From: Crocinitomicaceae bacterium
Lineage (GTDB): Bacteria > Bacteroidota > Bacteroidia > Flavobacteriales_D > Crocinitomicaceae
Direction of reading: 5' to 3'
NCBI GenBank assembly: GCA_030833845.1
Contig: JAURGK010000018.1
Coordinates: 1-48,644 of the forward strand
Length of the DNA stretch: 48,644 nt
Below are positions 8,297-16,732 of the stretch, piece after piece (the first letter of the stretch is position 1; every line of letters begins with the position of its first letter). Both the position numbers and the translations under genes were made by a program. The notes beneath the pieces are model-generated. The model did no database searches. It worked only from the letters and a program-made list of their open reading frames with translations, and had not been told where the DNA came from.

Positions 8297-9697
8297 TGGT
8301 AGTTCGATTGCACCAATGTCGGGTGGATTATTCCTGGGCTGTCCAAAAATATCGGTAAATACTGCGGAGCTTATCGCGGCATTACTCAATGATGAATTTG
8401 AGCTGAAAGTGAAATCTCGCTCTGCTGGGTTGGTAAAAAGAGGATTGGCATTCCAATTGACGTGGCTTCCATAAAAAGAATCTTGGTAGTTGGTTTGTGA
8501 TTTGAATACACAATAATCAAAATCAAAGTTGAGCTCAATGCCCGCCATTTGGATGGTATCTATGGCCAACTCAGTATTGAGATTGCCATAAATTACACAG
8601 TTTTGCAGTTTGCCTTCACTAATGCTTGATACAAGCGTTTGATTTTGGTTATAGTCGTTGTAGTAATTACTAATGCCAACAGCCGGATTGGTGGAAGAGC
8701 CGTAGCCAAGTAAATCGCAATGGTTAAAATTGAAGTCCCCTCCTTGCAAAACCAATAAGGCGTGGGTGCCATTTTTCGAAATGATACAGTTTTCGGCCTT
8801 CACCTTAGCCCCAGCATATATAAAAACACCATAGCGCGCTTGATTGTAAATTTGAGTATTCTCCATAGTCAAGGTGTAGCTTGAATTATTTGGATCTTGG
8901 CTATATAAATGAACCCCAGAGGTGCCATTCTTCAAGATGGCATAATTAATTGCTGAGGGTTGGGCCTCATGGAAATAAATCCCATAATACTGACCTGCAA
9001 TGTCTTGATATTCTTGTTCTAATCGATCTCCTTGAAAAACAACCTCATTACCTGCCTGTCCTTCAATTTGAAGAGCACCCTTGTAAACGTATAAAAGTGC
9101 ATTTTTATGCAAATAAACTTGCGTTCCTGCCTGAATGGTAAGCGTTTTGGCTGAGTCCACAATCGCAGCGCCATAAATCACGTGAGGTTTGTCGTTTGGC
9201 CAAATGCCCTCATTGAAATCTAAGGAATCGAGCTGAAAATTCGAATAGTGGAAATAGGCATCTTGCCCCCATGCGGCCAATTTCACAAATTGATCTTGGC
9301 CATTGGTTCGAAACCGAATGGAGTCTTCAACTATGAGGGGGTTGGTTGTGTTGTTGACTTGAAGGGTTACCTCGACAAAAATAAACAAGGAGTCTTTAGG
9401 GGCTAATATGAGGTCCTTGTGTGAGGTAGCAGAAATTCCATCCACATTGATCCGATATACTGAAGCTTCGCCTCCCATGAGCTCAATTTCTTCAATGTTT
9501 AAACTTCTGAGGTCGGGGTTGTATATTTTGAGATATTTTGTAGTGGAACCAACTGTCGTAAAAACAGTATCGAAAACCACTGTATCCGTTGAAAAAGTAA
9601 GGTTCCCTTTGGAAAGCAATACAGGTTTGTTGCACGAGCTGAGCCCCCCCCAAAGGAAGCCAAACACGAGTAGCAGAATACCTATAAAAAGACGCAT
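8294..9697 (-). CDS. Secreted lipoprotein with right-handed beta-helix domain
   Basis: A 467-residue lipoprotein. The ATG at 9697 (MRLFIGILLLV) is chosen over a GTG at 9712. The signal peptide ends in a lipobox (GGLSSC), placing it on the envelope. An N-terminal beta-sandwich-like part contains DTVVFDTVFTTVGSTTKYLK and LRSLNIEEIELMGG, similar to choice-of-anchor or HYDIN-like modules. The middle (about 170-430) has right-handed beta-helix character: strings of short strands such as NAIL-type turns, GVHLYSQD, ARYGVFIYAGAKVKAENCII and FNHCDLLGYG. It ends with a FGQPRNNPPDIGAIEL motif typical of choice-of-anchor Q proteins. No catalytic residues could be assigned, so the function is unknown. Confidence 0.75.
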   Translation of the reverse strand: MRLFIGILLLVFGFLWGGLSSCNKPVLLSKGNLTFSTDTVVFDTVFTTVGSTTKYLKIYNPDLRSLNIEEIELMGGEASVYRINVDGISATSHKDLILAPKDSLFIFVEVTLQVNNTTNPLIVEDSIRFRTNGQDQFVKLAAWGQDAYFHYSNFQLDSLDFNEGIWPNDKPHVIYGAAIVDSAKTLTIQAGTQVYLHKNALLYVYKGALQIEGQAGNEVVFQGDRLEQEYQDIAGQYYGIYFHEAQPSAINYAILKNGTSGVHLYSQDPNNSSYTLTMENTQIYNQARYGVFIYAGAKVKAENCIISKNGTHALLVLQGGDFNFNHCDLLGYGSSTNPAVGISNYYNDYNQNQTLVSSISEGKLQNCVIYGNLNTELAIDTIQMAGIELNFDFDYCVFKSQTNYQDSFYGSHVNWNANPLFTNPAERDFTFSSNSSLSNAAISSAVFTDIFGQPRNNPPDIGAIELP

Positions 9698-9734
9698 AAG
9701 CTTACAACGCACAAAACTAATGAATATTGGTGCG

Positions 9735-10235
9735 CTAGTTAAGATTTAAAAGAAAATGTTGTTTTGCTTGGCCTGGCTTTGGGCTGAGCAGGCCAAAATA
9801 AAAGCAATCCGCGCTAAAGTGAAATTGCTCCTCTTTGATGAGTGCTGTCCAGGCCATTTTATTGGTGCGCTCGTTGTGGTCTGTTACTAAAACAATGGTG
9901 TCGGGATGAACGCAAGGTGCCGTTTGCCTTTGCCAATAATCCAAAAATATACATGTTGAAACAATGGCAAATTGAGGTTGGTGCTCACTAAGAACGAACA
10001 AACCTTCTTGACAGTTTTTATCAATTTCGATAAGTTGAATATCCTCAATAGATGTGGTAAGCTTGTGAATAAAGTGCAAGGTTTTGGGATGCAATTTATA
10101 GCATAAGGGTTTGAATTGCCCAATGGGTTTTTGCCTCGCGACGGTATCTGCAAGCCAATAGGCAAATGGGGAGTGGGTGCCATGACGGCCTTTGGCAACG
10201 AAAAGAAAAAAAAGATATCGGACCCATTTAATCAC
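9735..10235 (-). CDS. Shrunken SAM-methyltransferase-like protein lacking the SAM-binding core
   Basis: About 166 residues from a GTG at 10235 (MIKWVRYLFFLF); no in-frame ATG exists and a TTG at 10250 is the alternative. The N-terminal GRHGTHSPFAYWLADTV matches the HGxHSPFxY signature of a Bacteroidota-specific class I methyltransferase family. The C-terminus (DHNERTNKMAWTALI, then QAKQHFLLNL) matches that family's last strands. Family members I recall are about 240 residues. Here the middle is about 70 residues shorter and no glycine-rich SAM motif I is visible. It may be a degenerate gene or a repurposed scaffold. The reading frame is intact. Confidence 0.5.
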   Translation of the reverse strand: MIKWVRYLFFLFVAKGRHGTHSPFAYWLADTVARQKPIGQFKPLCYKLHPKTLHFIHKLTTSIEDIQLIEIDKNCQEGLFVLSEHQPQFAIVSTCIFLDYWQRQTAPCVHPDTIVLVTDHNERTNKMAWTALIKEEQFHFSADCFYFGLLSPKPGQAKQHFLLNLN

Positions 10236-10269
10236 GACACAAATAAACAAAAAAGAAAAGAGCTAAGCA

Positions 10270-10300
10270 TTGAGTACAACTTGATTATTGTGTAATTTTG
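10270..10300 (+). promoter_or_regulatory. Promoter of the NifU-family gene (TTG-N20-TAATTTTG)
   Basis: TAATTTTG (10293-10300) is a perfect Bacteroidota -7 element, with TTG at 10270-10272 giving a 20-nt spacer. The ATG is 13 nt after the -7 box, so the leader is very short. Confidence 0.7.
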
Positions 10301-10313
10301 CCACAAAAACAAT

Positions 10314-10931
10314 ATGATCCCTGTTACAGTCTATAGCGAAATGACTCCCAACCCTTCCACGATGAAGTTTGTGGCCAATAAATACCTCTTGCCAACAGGA
10401 GCATCCGTTGAATTTGACAGCAAAACAAGTGCCAAAGGTTTTTCTCCTCTAGCCGAAGCCTTATTTGATTTTCCTTTTGTTGCTAAAGTGTTTGTTGCAT
10501 CGAATTTTGTAACAGTTGCCAAAACAGACAACGTGCCTTGGGATTTTATTACCATGGAACTTAGAGAATTTATTCGTGAATGGATCAGTTTTGGCAAAGA
10601 AGTTTTAATTGCCATGCCAAGTCAAATTCAAGAAGAAAACTTGGATCAAAGCGGCTCTGCCTCTACAGAAAACAAAAGCATTCCAACTTTCGAGGCCTCT
10701 GCGCTCGACGATGCCATTATGGATTTACTAGATCAATATGTGCGGCCAGCAGTGGCTAATGACGGAGGTGCCATAGATTTTTTGGGCTACAAGGATGGAA
10801 CCGTAACCGTTATGCTCAAAGGTTCATGTGCAGGTTGCCCGTCGTCTACCGCCACTTTAAAAGGAGGAATTGAGAATTTGCTCAAGCAACATTTAACTGA
10901 AGTGAAAGAGGTGGTTGCTTTTAATGGCTAG
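10314..10931 (+). CDS. NifU/Nfu-type iron-sulfur cluster scaffold protein
   Basis: A 205-residue two-domain Fe-S carrier. The N-terminal Nfu_N-type domain (about 1-95: EMTPNPSTMKFVANK, FPFVAKVFVASNFVTVAK) is joined by a Gln/Ser/Glu linker to a C-terminal NifU domain (about 127-205). The C-terminal domain has the CxxC cluster ligands Cys172 and Cys175 in GSCAGCPSSTATLKGG. The N-domain/C-domain order is that of mitochondrial NFU1 and Bacteroidota Nfu proteins, which deliver 4Fe-4S clusters to apoproteins such as lipoyl synthase or aconitase. It acts in the cytoplasm. The start is set by the strong promoter just upstream. Confidence 0.93.
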   Translation: MIPVTVYSEMTPNPSTMKFVANKYLLPTGASVEFDSKTSAKGFSPLAEALFDFPFVAKVFVASNFVTVAKTDNVPWDFITMELREFIREWISFGKEVLIAMPSQIQEENLDQSGSASTENKSIPTFEASALDDAIMDLLDQYVRPAVANDGGAIDFLGYKDGTVTVMLKGSCAGCPSSTATLKGGIENLLKQHLTEVKEVVAFNG

Positions 10932-10955
10932 TTAAACATAAAGTTGCACATGTAT

Positions 10956-10963
10956 TAGATTTG
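10956..10963 (+). promoter_or_regulatory. Likely recQ -7 promoter element (TAGATTTG)
   Basis: A perfect TAnnTTTG match 52 nt upstream of the recQ ATG. No well-spaced -33 TTG was found, so confidence is moderate. Confidence 0.45.
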
Positions 10964-10975
10964 CATTATATTTAA

Positions 10976-11005
10976 GTGAACAACTTCTCTTTGGTGTTGT
11001 TTCAC
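10976..11005 (+). repeat. Imperfect inverted repeat in the nifU-recQ spacer
   Basis: GTGAACAAC (10976-10984) and GTTGTTTCAC (10996-11005) pair with one bulged T around an 11-nt loop. TTTT follows six bases later. It could end the upstream transcript or form a hairpin in the recQ leader; the weak T run leaves this open. Confidence 0.4.
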
Positions 11006-11015
11006 CTGTGTTTTA

Positions 11016-13202
11016 ATGTCATCAGCTATTACATCATATCAAATCAAGGACGCACTCAAATCTTATTTTGGATACGATCAATTTAAGGGTGCACAGCAAG
11101 AAATCATTGAAAATGTACTTTCTGGTAGAAATACATTTGTTCTGATGCCTACTGGTGGTGGGAAGTCTTTATGCTACCAATTGCCTTCATTATTGCTACC
11201 AGGCACTTCTATCATTGTTTCTCCGCTGATTGCCTTGATGAAAAACCAAGTCGATGCGGTACGTGGCTTATCAGAGACAGGCCAGGTGGCTCATTTTTTG
11301 AATTCATCTTTAACAAAGGCAGAAATTACCCAGGTGAAAGAGGATATAACAAACGGGCACACCAAAATGCTTTATGTGGCTCCCGAATCCTTGACTAAAA
11401 AAGAAAATATTGATTTTTTAGCCTCTGTGCCCATCTCCTTTTTTGCCATCGATGAAGCGCATTGTATTTCGGAATGGGGTCATGACTTTCGGCCAGAGTA
11501 CAGGCGGCTTCGTGAAATTTTTGAGAAGATTTCTAAGGTGCCAATCATTGCACTCACCGCCACAGCTACCCCAAAAGTACAGAACGACATTCAAAAGAAC
11601 CTCAATATGCTCGATGCAGATGTCTTTAAGTCATCTTTCAATCGTTCAAACTTGTATTATGAAATTCGCCCTAAACGTGAAGTTGAGAAACAAATTATTA
11701 AATACATCAAACAGCACGAGGGGGAGAGCGGTATTATATATTGCCTTAGTCGGAAGAAAGTTGAGGAAATAGCTGAATTGTTACAAGTCAATGGCATCAA
11801 TGCCCTCCCGTATCATGCAGGGCTCGACGCCTCTTCAAGAGCCAAGCATCAGGACGCCTTTTTAATGGAGGAGGTAGAGGTGATTGTTGCCACCATTGCT
11901 TTTGGCATGGGCATTGACAAACCGGATGTCAGGTATGTCATTCACCACGACATTCCAAAATCAATAGAAAGTTATTACCAAGAAACTGGTCGGGCAGGAA
12001 GAGATGGTGGAATCGGAGAATGTATAGCATTTTACAGTTACAAGGATATTGAAAAACTCGAAAAGTTTTTACAAGGAAAAGCCATTACTGAACAAGAAAT
12101 TGGACGGCAACTCTTGCATGAAATTGTTTCCTATGCCGAAACCTCTGTTTGTCGCCGAAAATTTATTTTGCATTATTTTGGCGAAGATTTCAATCAAAAT
12201 GATTGTCAGGACAAATGCGACAACTGCTTGCATCCGCAAGAACGCATGGATGGCTCTCATTACCTCAGTCAATTATTGCAAGTTGTTGTTGCCCTTGATC
12301 AAACCCAAAAAGCGAAACATTATTGCGCCTTTTTAGCAGGTCATGTCAATGCAGACATCAAGGCTTACAAACACAATCAGCACCCGCTATTTTCAATTGG
12401 GAAAGACCAAGATGAACATTTTTGGAATGCGGTCATTCGTCAGGCAGTTGTTGGGGGTTATTTACACAAAGACATTGAAACTTTTGGCACGCTAAAATTA
12501 ACGGCCAAAGGCACTGACTTTTTAAAAGCACCAGAGGCTTTTCAACTTTACAAACAACACGATTTCACCAATACCGATGATGATCTTGGAATGAGTCAGA
12601 AAGGTGCTGTTTTTGATGAAATCCTATACAAACAGTTACTTGACTTACGCAAAAAAGTGGCCAAACAAGCAGGCGTTCCGCCCTTTGTTGTGTTTTTGGA
12701 TCCTTCACTTCGTGAAATGTGTTTGCAATACCCTATTGAAATGAGCGAATTAACAGCCATTCAAGGGGTGGGGTCAGGTAAGGCCCAGCGCTACGGAGCT
12801 CCATTTCTCTCCATGATTGAGGAGCATGTTGCAGCTCATCAAATCGAAAGACTACAAGACTTCGTTGTAAAATCATTAGTCAATAAATCAGGAGCCAAGG
12901 TGCACTTGATTCAAAATATTGATCGAAAATTGCCGCTCGAAGACATCGCAAAGTCTCAAGGAAAGTCTTTCAATGACCTTCTTGAAGAATTAGAAACGGT
13001 TGTCTATTCAGGCACGAAACTCAACATTGACTATTACCTCAATGAGGTATTAGACGAAGACAATCAAGAGGAAATCATTGATTATTTTTTAGGTGCAGAA
13101 TCAGACGAATTACTTGCGGCTTACCATGAATTTGATGGTGCATATACTGAGGAAGAGCTCAGATTGGTGCGAATTAAGTTTTTGTCTGTATACGCTAATT
13201 AA
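11016..13202 (+). CDS. recQ: ATP-dependent DNA helicase RecQ
   Basis: A 728-residue superfamily 2 helicase that unwinds DNA 3'-to-5' during recombination and fork repair. The Walker A motif is MPTGGGKS with Lys50, the DEAH box is at 146-149 in AIDEAHCISEWGHDFRP, followed by LTATATPKV. Helicase-C motifs include GIIYCLSRK, YHAGLD, VATIAFGMGIDKPDVRYV and QETGRAGRDG. The RQC zinc-binding part has CRRKFILHYFGEDF followed by CDKCDNC. An HRDC domain starts near DLRKKVAKQAG (about residue 540). The C-terminal extension (about 630-728) carries acidic helices common in Bacteroidota RecQ. All catalytic motifs appear intact. Confidence 0.97.
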   Translation: MSSAITSYQIKDALKSYFGYDQFKGAQQEIIENVLSGRNTFVLMPTGGGKSLCYQLPSLLLPGTSIIVSPLIALMKNQVDAVRGLSETGQVAHFLNSSLTKAEITQVKEDITNGHTKMLYVAPESLTKKENIDFLASVPISFFAIDEAHCISEWGHDFRPEYRRLREIFEKISKVPIIALTATATPKVQNDIQKNLNMLDADVFKSSFNRSNLYYEIRPKREVEKQIIKYIKQHEGESGIIYCLSRKKVEEIAELLQVNGINALPYHAGLDASSRAKHQDAFLMEEVEVIVATIAFGMGIDKPDVRYVIHHDIPKSIESYYQETGRAGRDGGIGECIAFYSYKDIEKLEKFLQGKAITEQEIGRQLLHEIVSYAETSVCRRKFILHYFGEDFNQNDCQDKCDNCLHPQERMDGSHYLSQLLQVVVALDQTQKAKHYCAFLAGHVNADIKAYKHNQHPLFSIGKDQDEHFWNAVIRQAVVGGYLHKDIETFGTLKLTAKGTDFLKAPEAFQLYKQHDFTNTDDDLGMSQKGAVFDEILYKQLLDLRKKVAKQAGVPPFVVFLDPSLREMCLQYPIEMSELTAIQGVGSGKAQRYGAPFLSMIEEHVAAHQIERLQDFVVKSLVNKSGAKVHLIQNIDRKLPLEDIAKSQGKSFNDLLEELETVVYSGTKLNIDYYLNEVLDEDNQEEIIDYFLGAESDELLAAYHEFDGAYTEEELRLVRIKFLSVYAN

Positions 13203-13214
13203 GATAGCGGGTAT

Positions 13215-15158
13215 TTATCGGAGTACTTTTTGCACAGAATTTCTCGTTACACTGTGGTAAGTCACTTGCGCTTCATTAAATATTTTTTTAGCTAAAGTCC
13301 GCCCTTCTTTGGTTTGAACCAATGCTTCATAGATTGGTAAGACATATTTTCGCCGGCCAATTTTTAAAAGAAAATCTTTCAATTCTGTTTGAATTTCAAA
13401 AACATAGGGTGAATGTGCAGCCAAAACAAACCAATCGCACAAAATCTCACAATTTCCTGAATGGCTAAAAGCAAATTGTTTATCGAGTTGTCGTAAGCGC
13501 TCTATTGGAACCTGATCAGATAAGGCGCGAATAAATAGCTGCCACTCTTGAATGAGGTAATCCTTGTACTGCGGTCTGATTATTTGAGTTCGCCGCCTGG
13601 TTTTACCGTTCTTTTTAAAAGTGGTATTTCGAATCATATCTTCAAAAGGATACTTGCCCTGATTTAATAGCTGGGCTTTTGCCTCGATTTGTTCTATTCT
13701 TGGCGCCACAATGCGCGCACAATTTTTAGGAAGACCTGCGGTGTATATCCATTCATTGTAATTGAATGGTTTTTGGCCATTTTTTGTGAGGTACTTGTTC
13801 AGATGTGAAGCGAATTGTTTGGCATTGATTGTTTGAAAACTGTAATGCTTGAAATAGGCCTTTAGGAAAGCATCGAGTATTGGCCTAGTGTAAGTTTGCT
13901 CAAGGGTGCGAAAGAAAAAGGCACCTTTGACGTATGCAATATCTGACATGGCAATATCTGGGTCTCGGTTTTTTAGATCCAAGTGCAATTTGCTATCTGC
14001 AAGTGTGCCTTCGGTTTTCATTTGGCCTAAAGTTTGCTCTAACTCTCTGAATTCAACTTGTGCTAATATATCGGCAATTTCTTTGCCTTTGAGGGCCTCC
14101 ATGATGCGTTGTTCAAAGTATACCGTAGTGCCTTCATTGAGCCAAAGATCTGACCATGAAGCATTGGTTACCAAATTACCGGACCAGGAATGAGCCAATT
14201 CATGTGCCAGGACTGAGACTAAACTTTTGTCTCCGGTAATAAGCGTTGGATTTGCAAAGGTCAGCATAGGGTTTTCCATGCCGCCAAAAGGAAAGGAGTA
14301 GGGCAATACCAAAACGTCGTAACGCCCCCACTGATATGGCCCATAGAGCTTTTCTGCAGTGGCCATCATTTGGGGTAAATCTTCAAATTCTGCTGCGCAT
14401 TGTTCAAGTAATTCTTTTTCGGCGTATACACCGCACTGATTTCCAAGATCCTTAAAACCAATGTCACCAACCGCTAAGGCAATTAAATAACTCGGTATGG
14501 CATGGGGCATTTCAAAATGATACAAGCCCTCCTTATGAATATCTTTTGGATTTTTAGCACTCATTAAGGCCATGAGGTCCGAGGGCACTTTCACATCTGC
14601 ACTGTAGGTGAGTCTGTTGGATGGCGCATCTTGAATTGGAATCCAAGTGCGTGTGAGTATGGCCTGTCCTTGGGTATAAAGGAACGGTTTGGTTTTGGAA
14701 CTTGTCAGCGTAGTGTCAAGCCAATCTAGGGCTGCAGAGGCTTGGGTGGTTTGGTAATAGATGTTAATTAATTGCGTGCTTGAATCTACCTTAACAAGTA
14801 GCGCCTGGCCAAATAGACTGTCCTTGTCCATGGGGCCAATGATAAAATCAGTTTCTTTCTCGTGTTTTTTGGCACCAAGCGTTACCTTTTGAATGAGTAA
14901 GCCTTTGATATCGAATATTGCTGTATCTGCACCACGATTGTGCATTCGGTGTCTGGCTACGCCATAGATGGTTTGTGATGAAAAATCTACTTCGAGGTCT
15001 AGGTGTAAATGTGTTGTATTGATTTGCTCTAAATTGGCGTAGCTATGATCGTCTTGGGCGAATGCACTGAGATTCTCTGTGCTCGAGGTTGCTGTACGCG
15101 AGGATGGGTTGCATGCCCACAAAATGATTCCAATGCAAAAAATACCCACAAACTTCAT
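13215..15158 (-). CDS. M1 family metallo-aminopeptidase lipoprotein
   Basis: A 647-residue zinc aminopeptidase of the leukotriene A4 hydrolase type. The signal sequence ends in the lipobox ILWAC (Cys16), so it is probably lipid-anchored in the envelope. The exopeptidase motif GGMEN lies at 292-296. Zinc ligands are His319, His323 (HELAHSWSG) and Glu342 (NEGTTVYFE). The N-terminal beta-sandwich domain and a C-terminal helical domain resembling the LTA4H tail complete the fold. It likely trims N-terminal residues from peptides taken up or produced in the periplasm. The ATG overlaps the stop of the upstream secreted protein (ATGA, 15155-15158). Confidence 0.92.
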   Translation of the reverse strand: MKFVGIFCIGIILWACNPSSRTATSSTENLSAFAQDDHSYANLEQINTTHLHLDLEVDFSSQTIYGVARHRMHNRGADTAIFDIKGLLIQKVTLGAKKHEKETDFIIGPMDKDSLFGQALLVKVDSSTQLINIYYQTTQASAALDWLDTTLTSSKTKPFLYTQGQAILTRTWIPIQDAPSNRLTYSADVKVPSDLMALMSAKNPKDIHKEGLYHFEMPHAIPSYLIALAVGDIGFKDLGNQCGVYAEKELLEQCAAEFEDLPQMMATAEKLYGPYQWGRYDVLVLPYSFPFGGMENPMLTFANPTLITGDKSLVSVLAHELAHSWSGNLVTNASWSDLWLNEGTTVYFEQRIMEALKGKEIADILAQVEFRELEQTLGQMKTEGTLADSKLHLDLKNRDPDIAMSDIAYVKGAFFFRTLEQTYTRPILDAFLKAYFKHYSFQTINAKQFASHLNKYLTKNGQKPFNYNEWIYTAGLPKNCARIVAPRIEQIEAKAQLLNQGKYPFEDMIRNTTFKKNGKTRRRTQIIRPQYKDYLIQEWQLFIRALSDQVPIERLRQLDKQFAFSHSGNCEILCDWFVLAAHSPYVFEIQTELKDFLLKIGRRKYVLPIYEALVQTKEGRTLAKKIFNEAQVTYHSVTRNSVQKVLR

Positions 15159-16732
15159 GGTGCAAATTGAAGTTGTATGTAGCCAAATATTTCTTGTGGC
15201 CCAAGCACACCATATGTGATCAGGCCGTTGTGGAGTCTATCAACCTCAAAGGCCTTCGGGACAAGCAGTATATTTTTTTCAGAGCGTAGGTGACTAACTT
15301 GCCTTTGCATGCTTCCATCTTCAAGATTGATCTGTACCCAAGCGCCAACATTCCTGTTTTTGCTTAAACTAAACGGATTCACCTCTTCAAGCCCTAATTT
15401 GAATTGACCCGTCTGATCGTAGTTTGTGGCAGCATCATTGAAAAGAAAATGTAAGTTTTGGCCATCTACAAAACTAGCATAAGAACTGTAAGGCCCAAAA
15501 TCATTGATACTCACTTGGGTTTTAGGTATGCGTTGCTCCCAGCGAAGTTTCCCCATAGAATCTATACAAAAGGCAACAATATCGTTGTAATAGTAATAAT
15601 TGGTAGTCATGCGCTGCCCCGTCTGATTATTGATATTTGTGCTCGTATACACATAGTATTTTTCCAGTGACCCAACATAACTACCGTCCTTGAGTGTGAA
15701 GATATCCCTTACCTGATAGCGCGAAAGTTGTGGATCCTCATTGCGTCGTTCTAGTTTTTTTTGAATTCTAAATTGATCAGCCGCTTTATGTTCACTCAAC
15801 ATAATTTCTTGACTAAAAGGTAAAAAACCCATGGCCATAGCAGTATCTGCTTGCAAATTGAGTTGTACATTGAAAAATCCATCCTGCATTCCATCCCAAT
15901 CGCTATTGCTGTATATTCCAAAGAGCGTAAGACTTTGGGCATCTTGCCCGGTCATAACGAAATTTGAGATCCGTTTGCCTTGCAAATCAAAGGTATAGTC
16001 TTGAAGTCCTGTATTATTAAATTGGTAAACATGTAAGTTTTTAAAGGTTTTTCTTACCCTAATTCCCTGATTTTCAATTTCCTCTAGTTCAATCACGCCA
16101 ATAAAAAATTCTCCGTCATTGCTCAGAAAAAAGTCTTCAATCGAACTCAAGTTGGCGTCGAATGGCAAGCCGTATTCGCCTTTGCTAATTAAATTTAGCG
16201 TTTGGTCATAAACACTAAAACCATAGATGTCAGCACCGTTTCTTTTGCCAGGTATTTGATAATAGACTGCAAAATATGCCTGATTGGGTGCTTGAATGAT
16301 CCCAAAGTGGGGCGTGGCATTTGGGCGGGTATCGGTATAGTGAATGATTTCTCGTTCGTCAAGGGTATTTAATTCGGCATCGAGTATTTTCGCAAAAAGC
16401 TTCATTTCTTTGCCATTGCGGTCTGAAATAAAAACCAAATGTTGCTTACCCAAGCGTATCGCTTGTTCGAAATACCCAAATCCTTCAGGGCTCACCGGCT
16501 TGATACGTTGGCTAGCAACGGCCTGAAGATCTTCATAAAGGGTGAGTGCATGGTTGCTTGCAGAGAGTGAATTTACGCTATGAATTGTTGAAAATGCACT
16601 GTTTTGGGCTGCCATGATAGCAATCAAGCGGCCTTTGTTGCGCTGGAAATTGCCCCACTGCCAGTCGAGTTGCTGGGCTTGTAGTGTAAGACTACAAAAC
16701 ATGATAAGGCTAAGCAGCAAACGTCTTTGCAT
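15155..16732 (-). CDS. Secreted protein of unknown function
   Basis: A 525-residue exported protein with a clear signal peptide (MQRRLLLSLIMFCSLTLQAQ). The mature part is rich in beta-strand patterns and aromatic residues, such as HLVFISDRNGKEMKLFAKIL, YAVYYQIPGKRNGADIYGFS and FRIQKKLERRNEDPQLSRYQ, with repeats of roughly blade length. A beta-propeller is possible but not proven. No catalytic motif was seen. The gene starts at the last base of the purB stop (TAATG overlap) and overlaps the aminopeptidase start, so the three form one operon. It may act with the aminopeptidase in the periplasm; this is inference from gene order only. Confidence 0.75.
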   Translation of the reverse strand: MQRRLLLSLIMFCSLTLQAQQLDWQWGNFQRNKGRLIAIMAAQNSAFSTIHSVNSLSASNHALTLYEDLQAVASQRIKPVSPEGFGYFEQAIRLGKQHLVFISDRNGKEMKLFAKILDAELNTLDEREIIHYTDTRPNATPHFGIIQAPNQAYFAVYYQIPGKRNGADIYGFSVYDQTLNLISKGEYGLPFDANLSSIEDFFLSNDGEFFIGVIELEEIENQGIRVRKTFKNLHVYQFNNTGLQDYTFDLQGKRISNFVMTGQDAQSLTLFGIYSNSDWDGMQDGFFNVQLNLQADTAMAMGFLPFSQEIMLSEHKAADQFRIQKKLERRNEDPQLSRYQVRDIFTLKDGSYVGSLEKYYVYTSTNINNQTGQRMTTNYYYYNDIVAFCIDSMGKLRWEQRIPKTQVSINDFGPYSSYASFVDGQNLHFLFNDAATNYDQTGQFKLGLEEVNPFSLSKNRNVGAWVQINLEDGSMQRQVSHLRSEKNILLVPKAFEVDRLHNGLITYGVLGPQEIFGYIQLQFAP

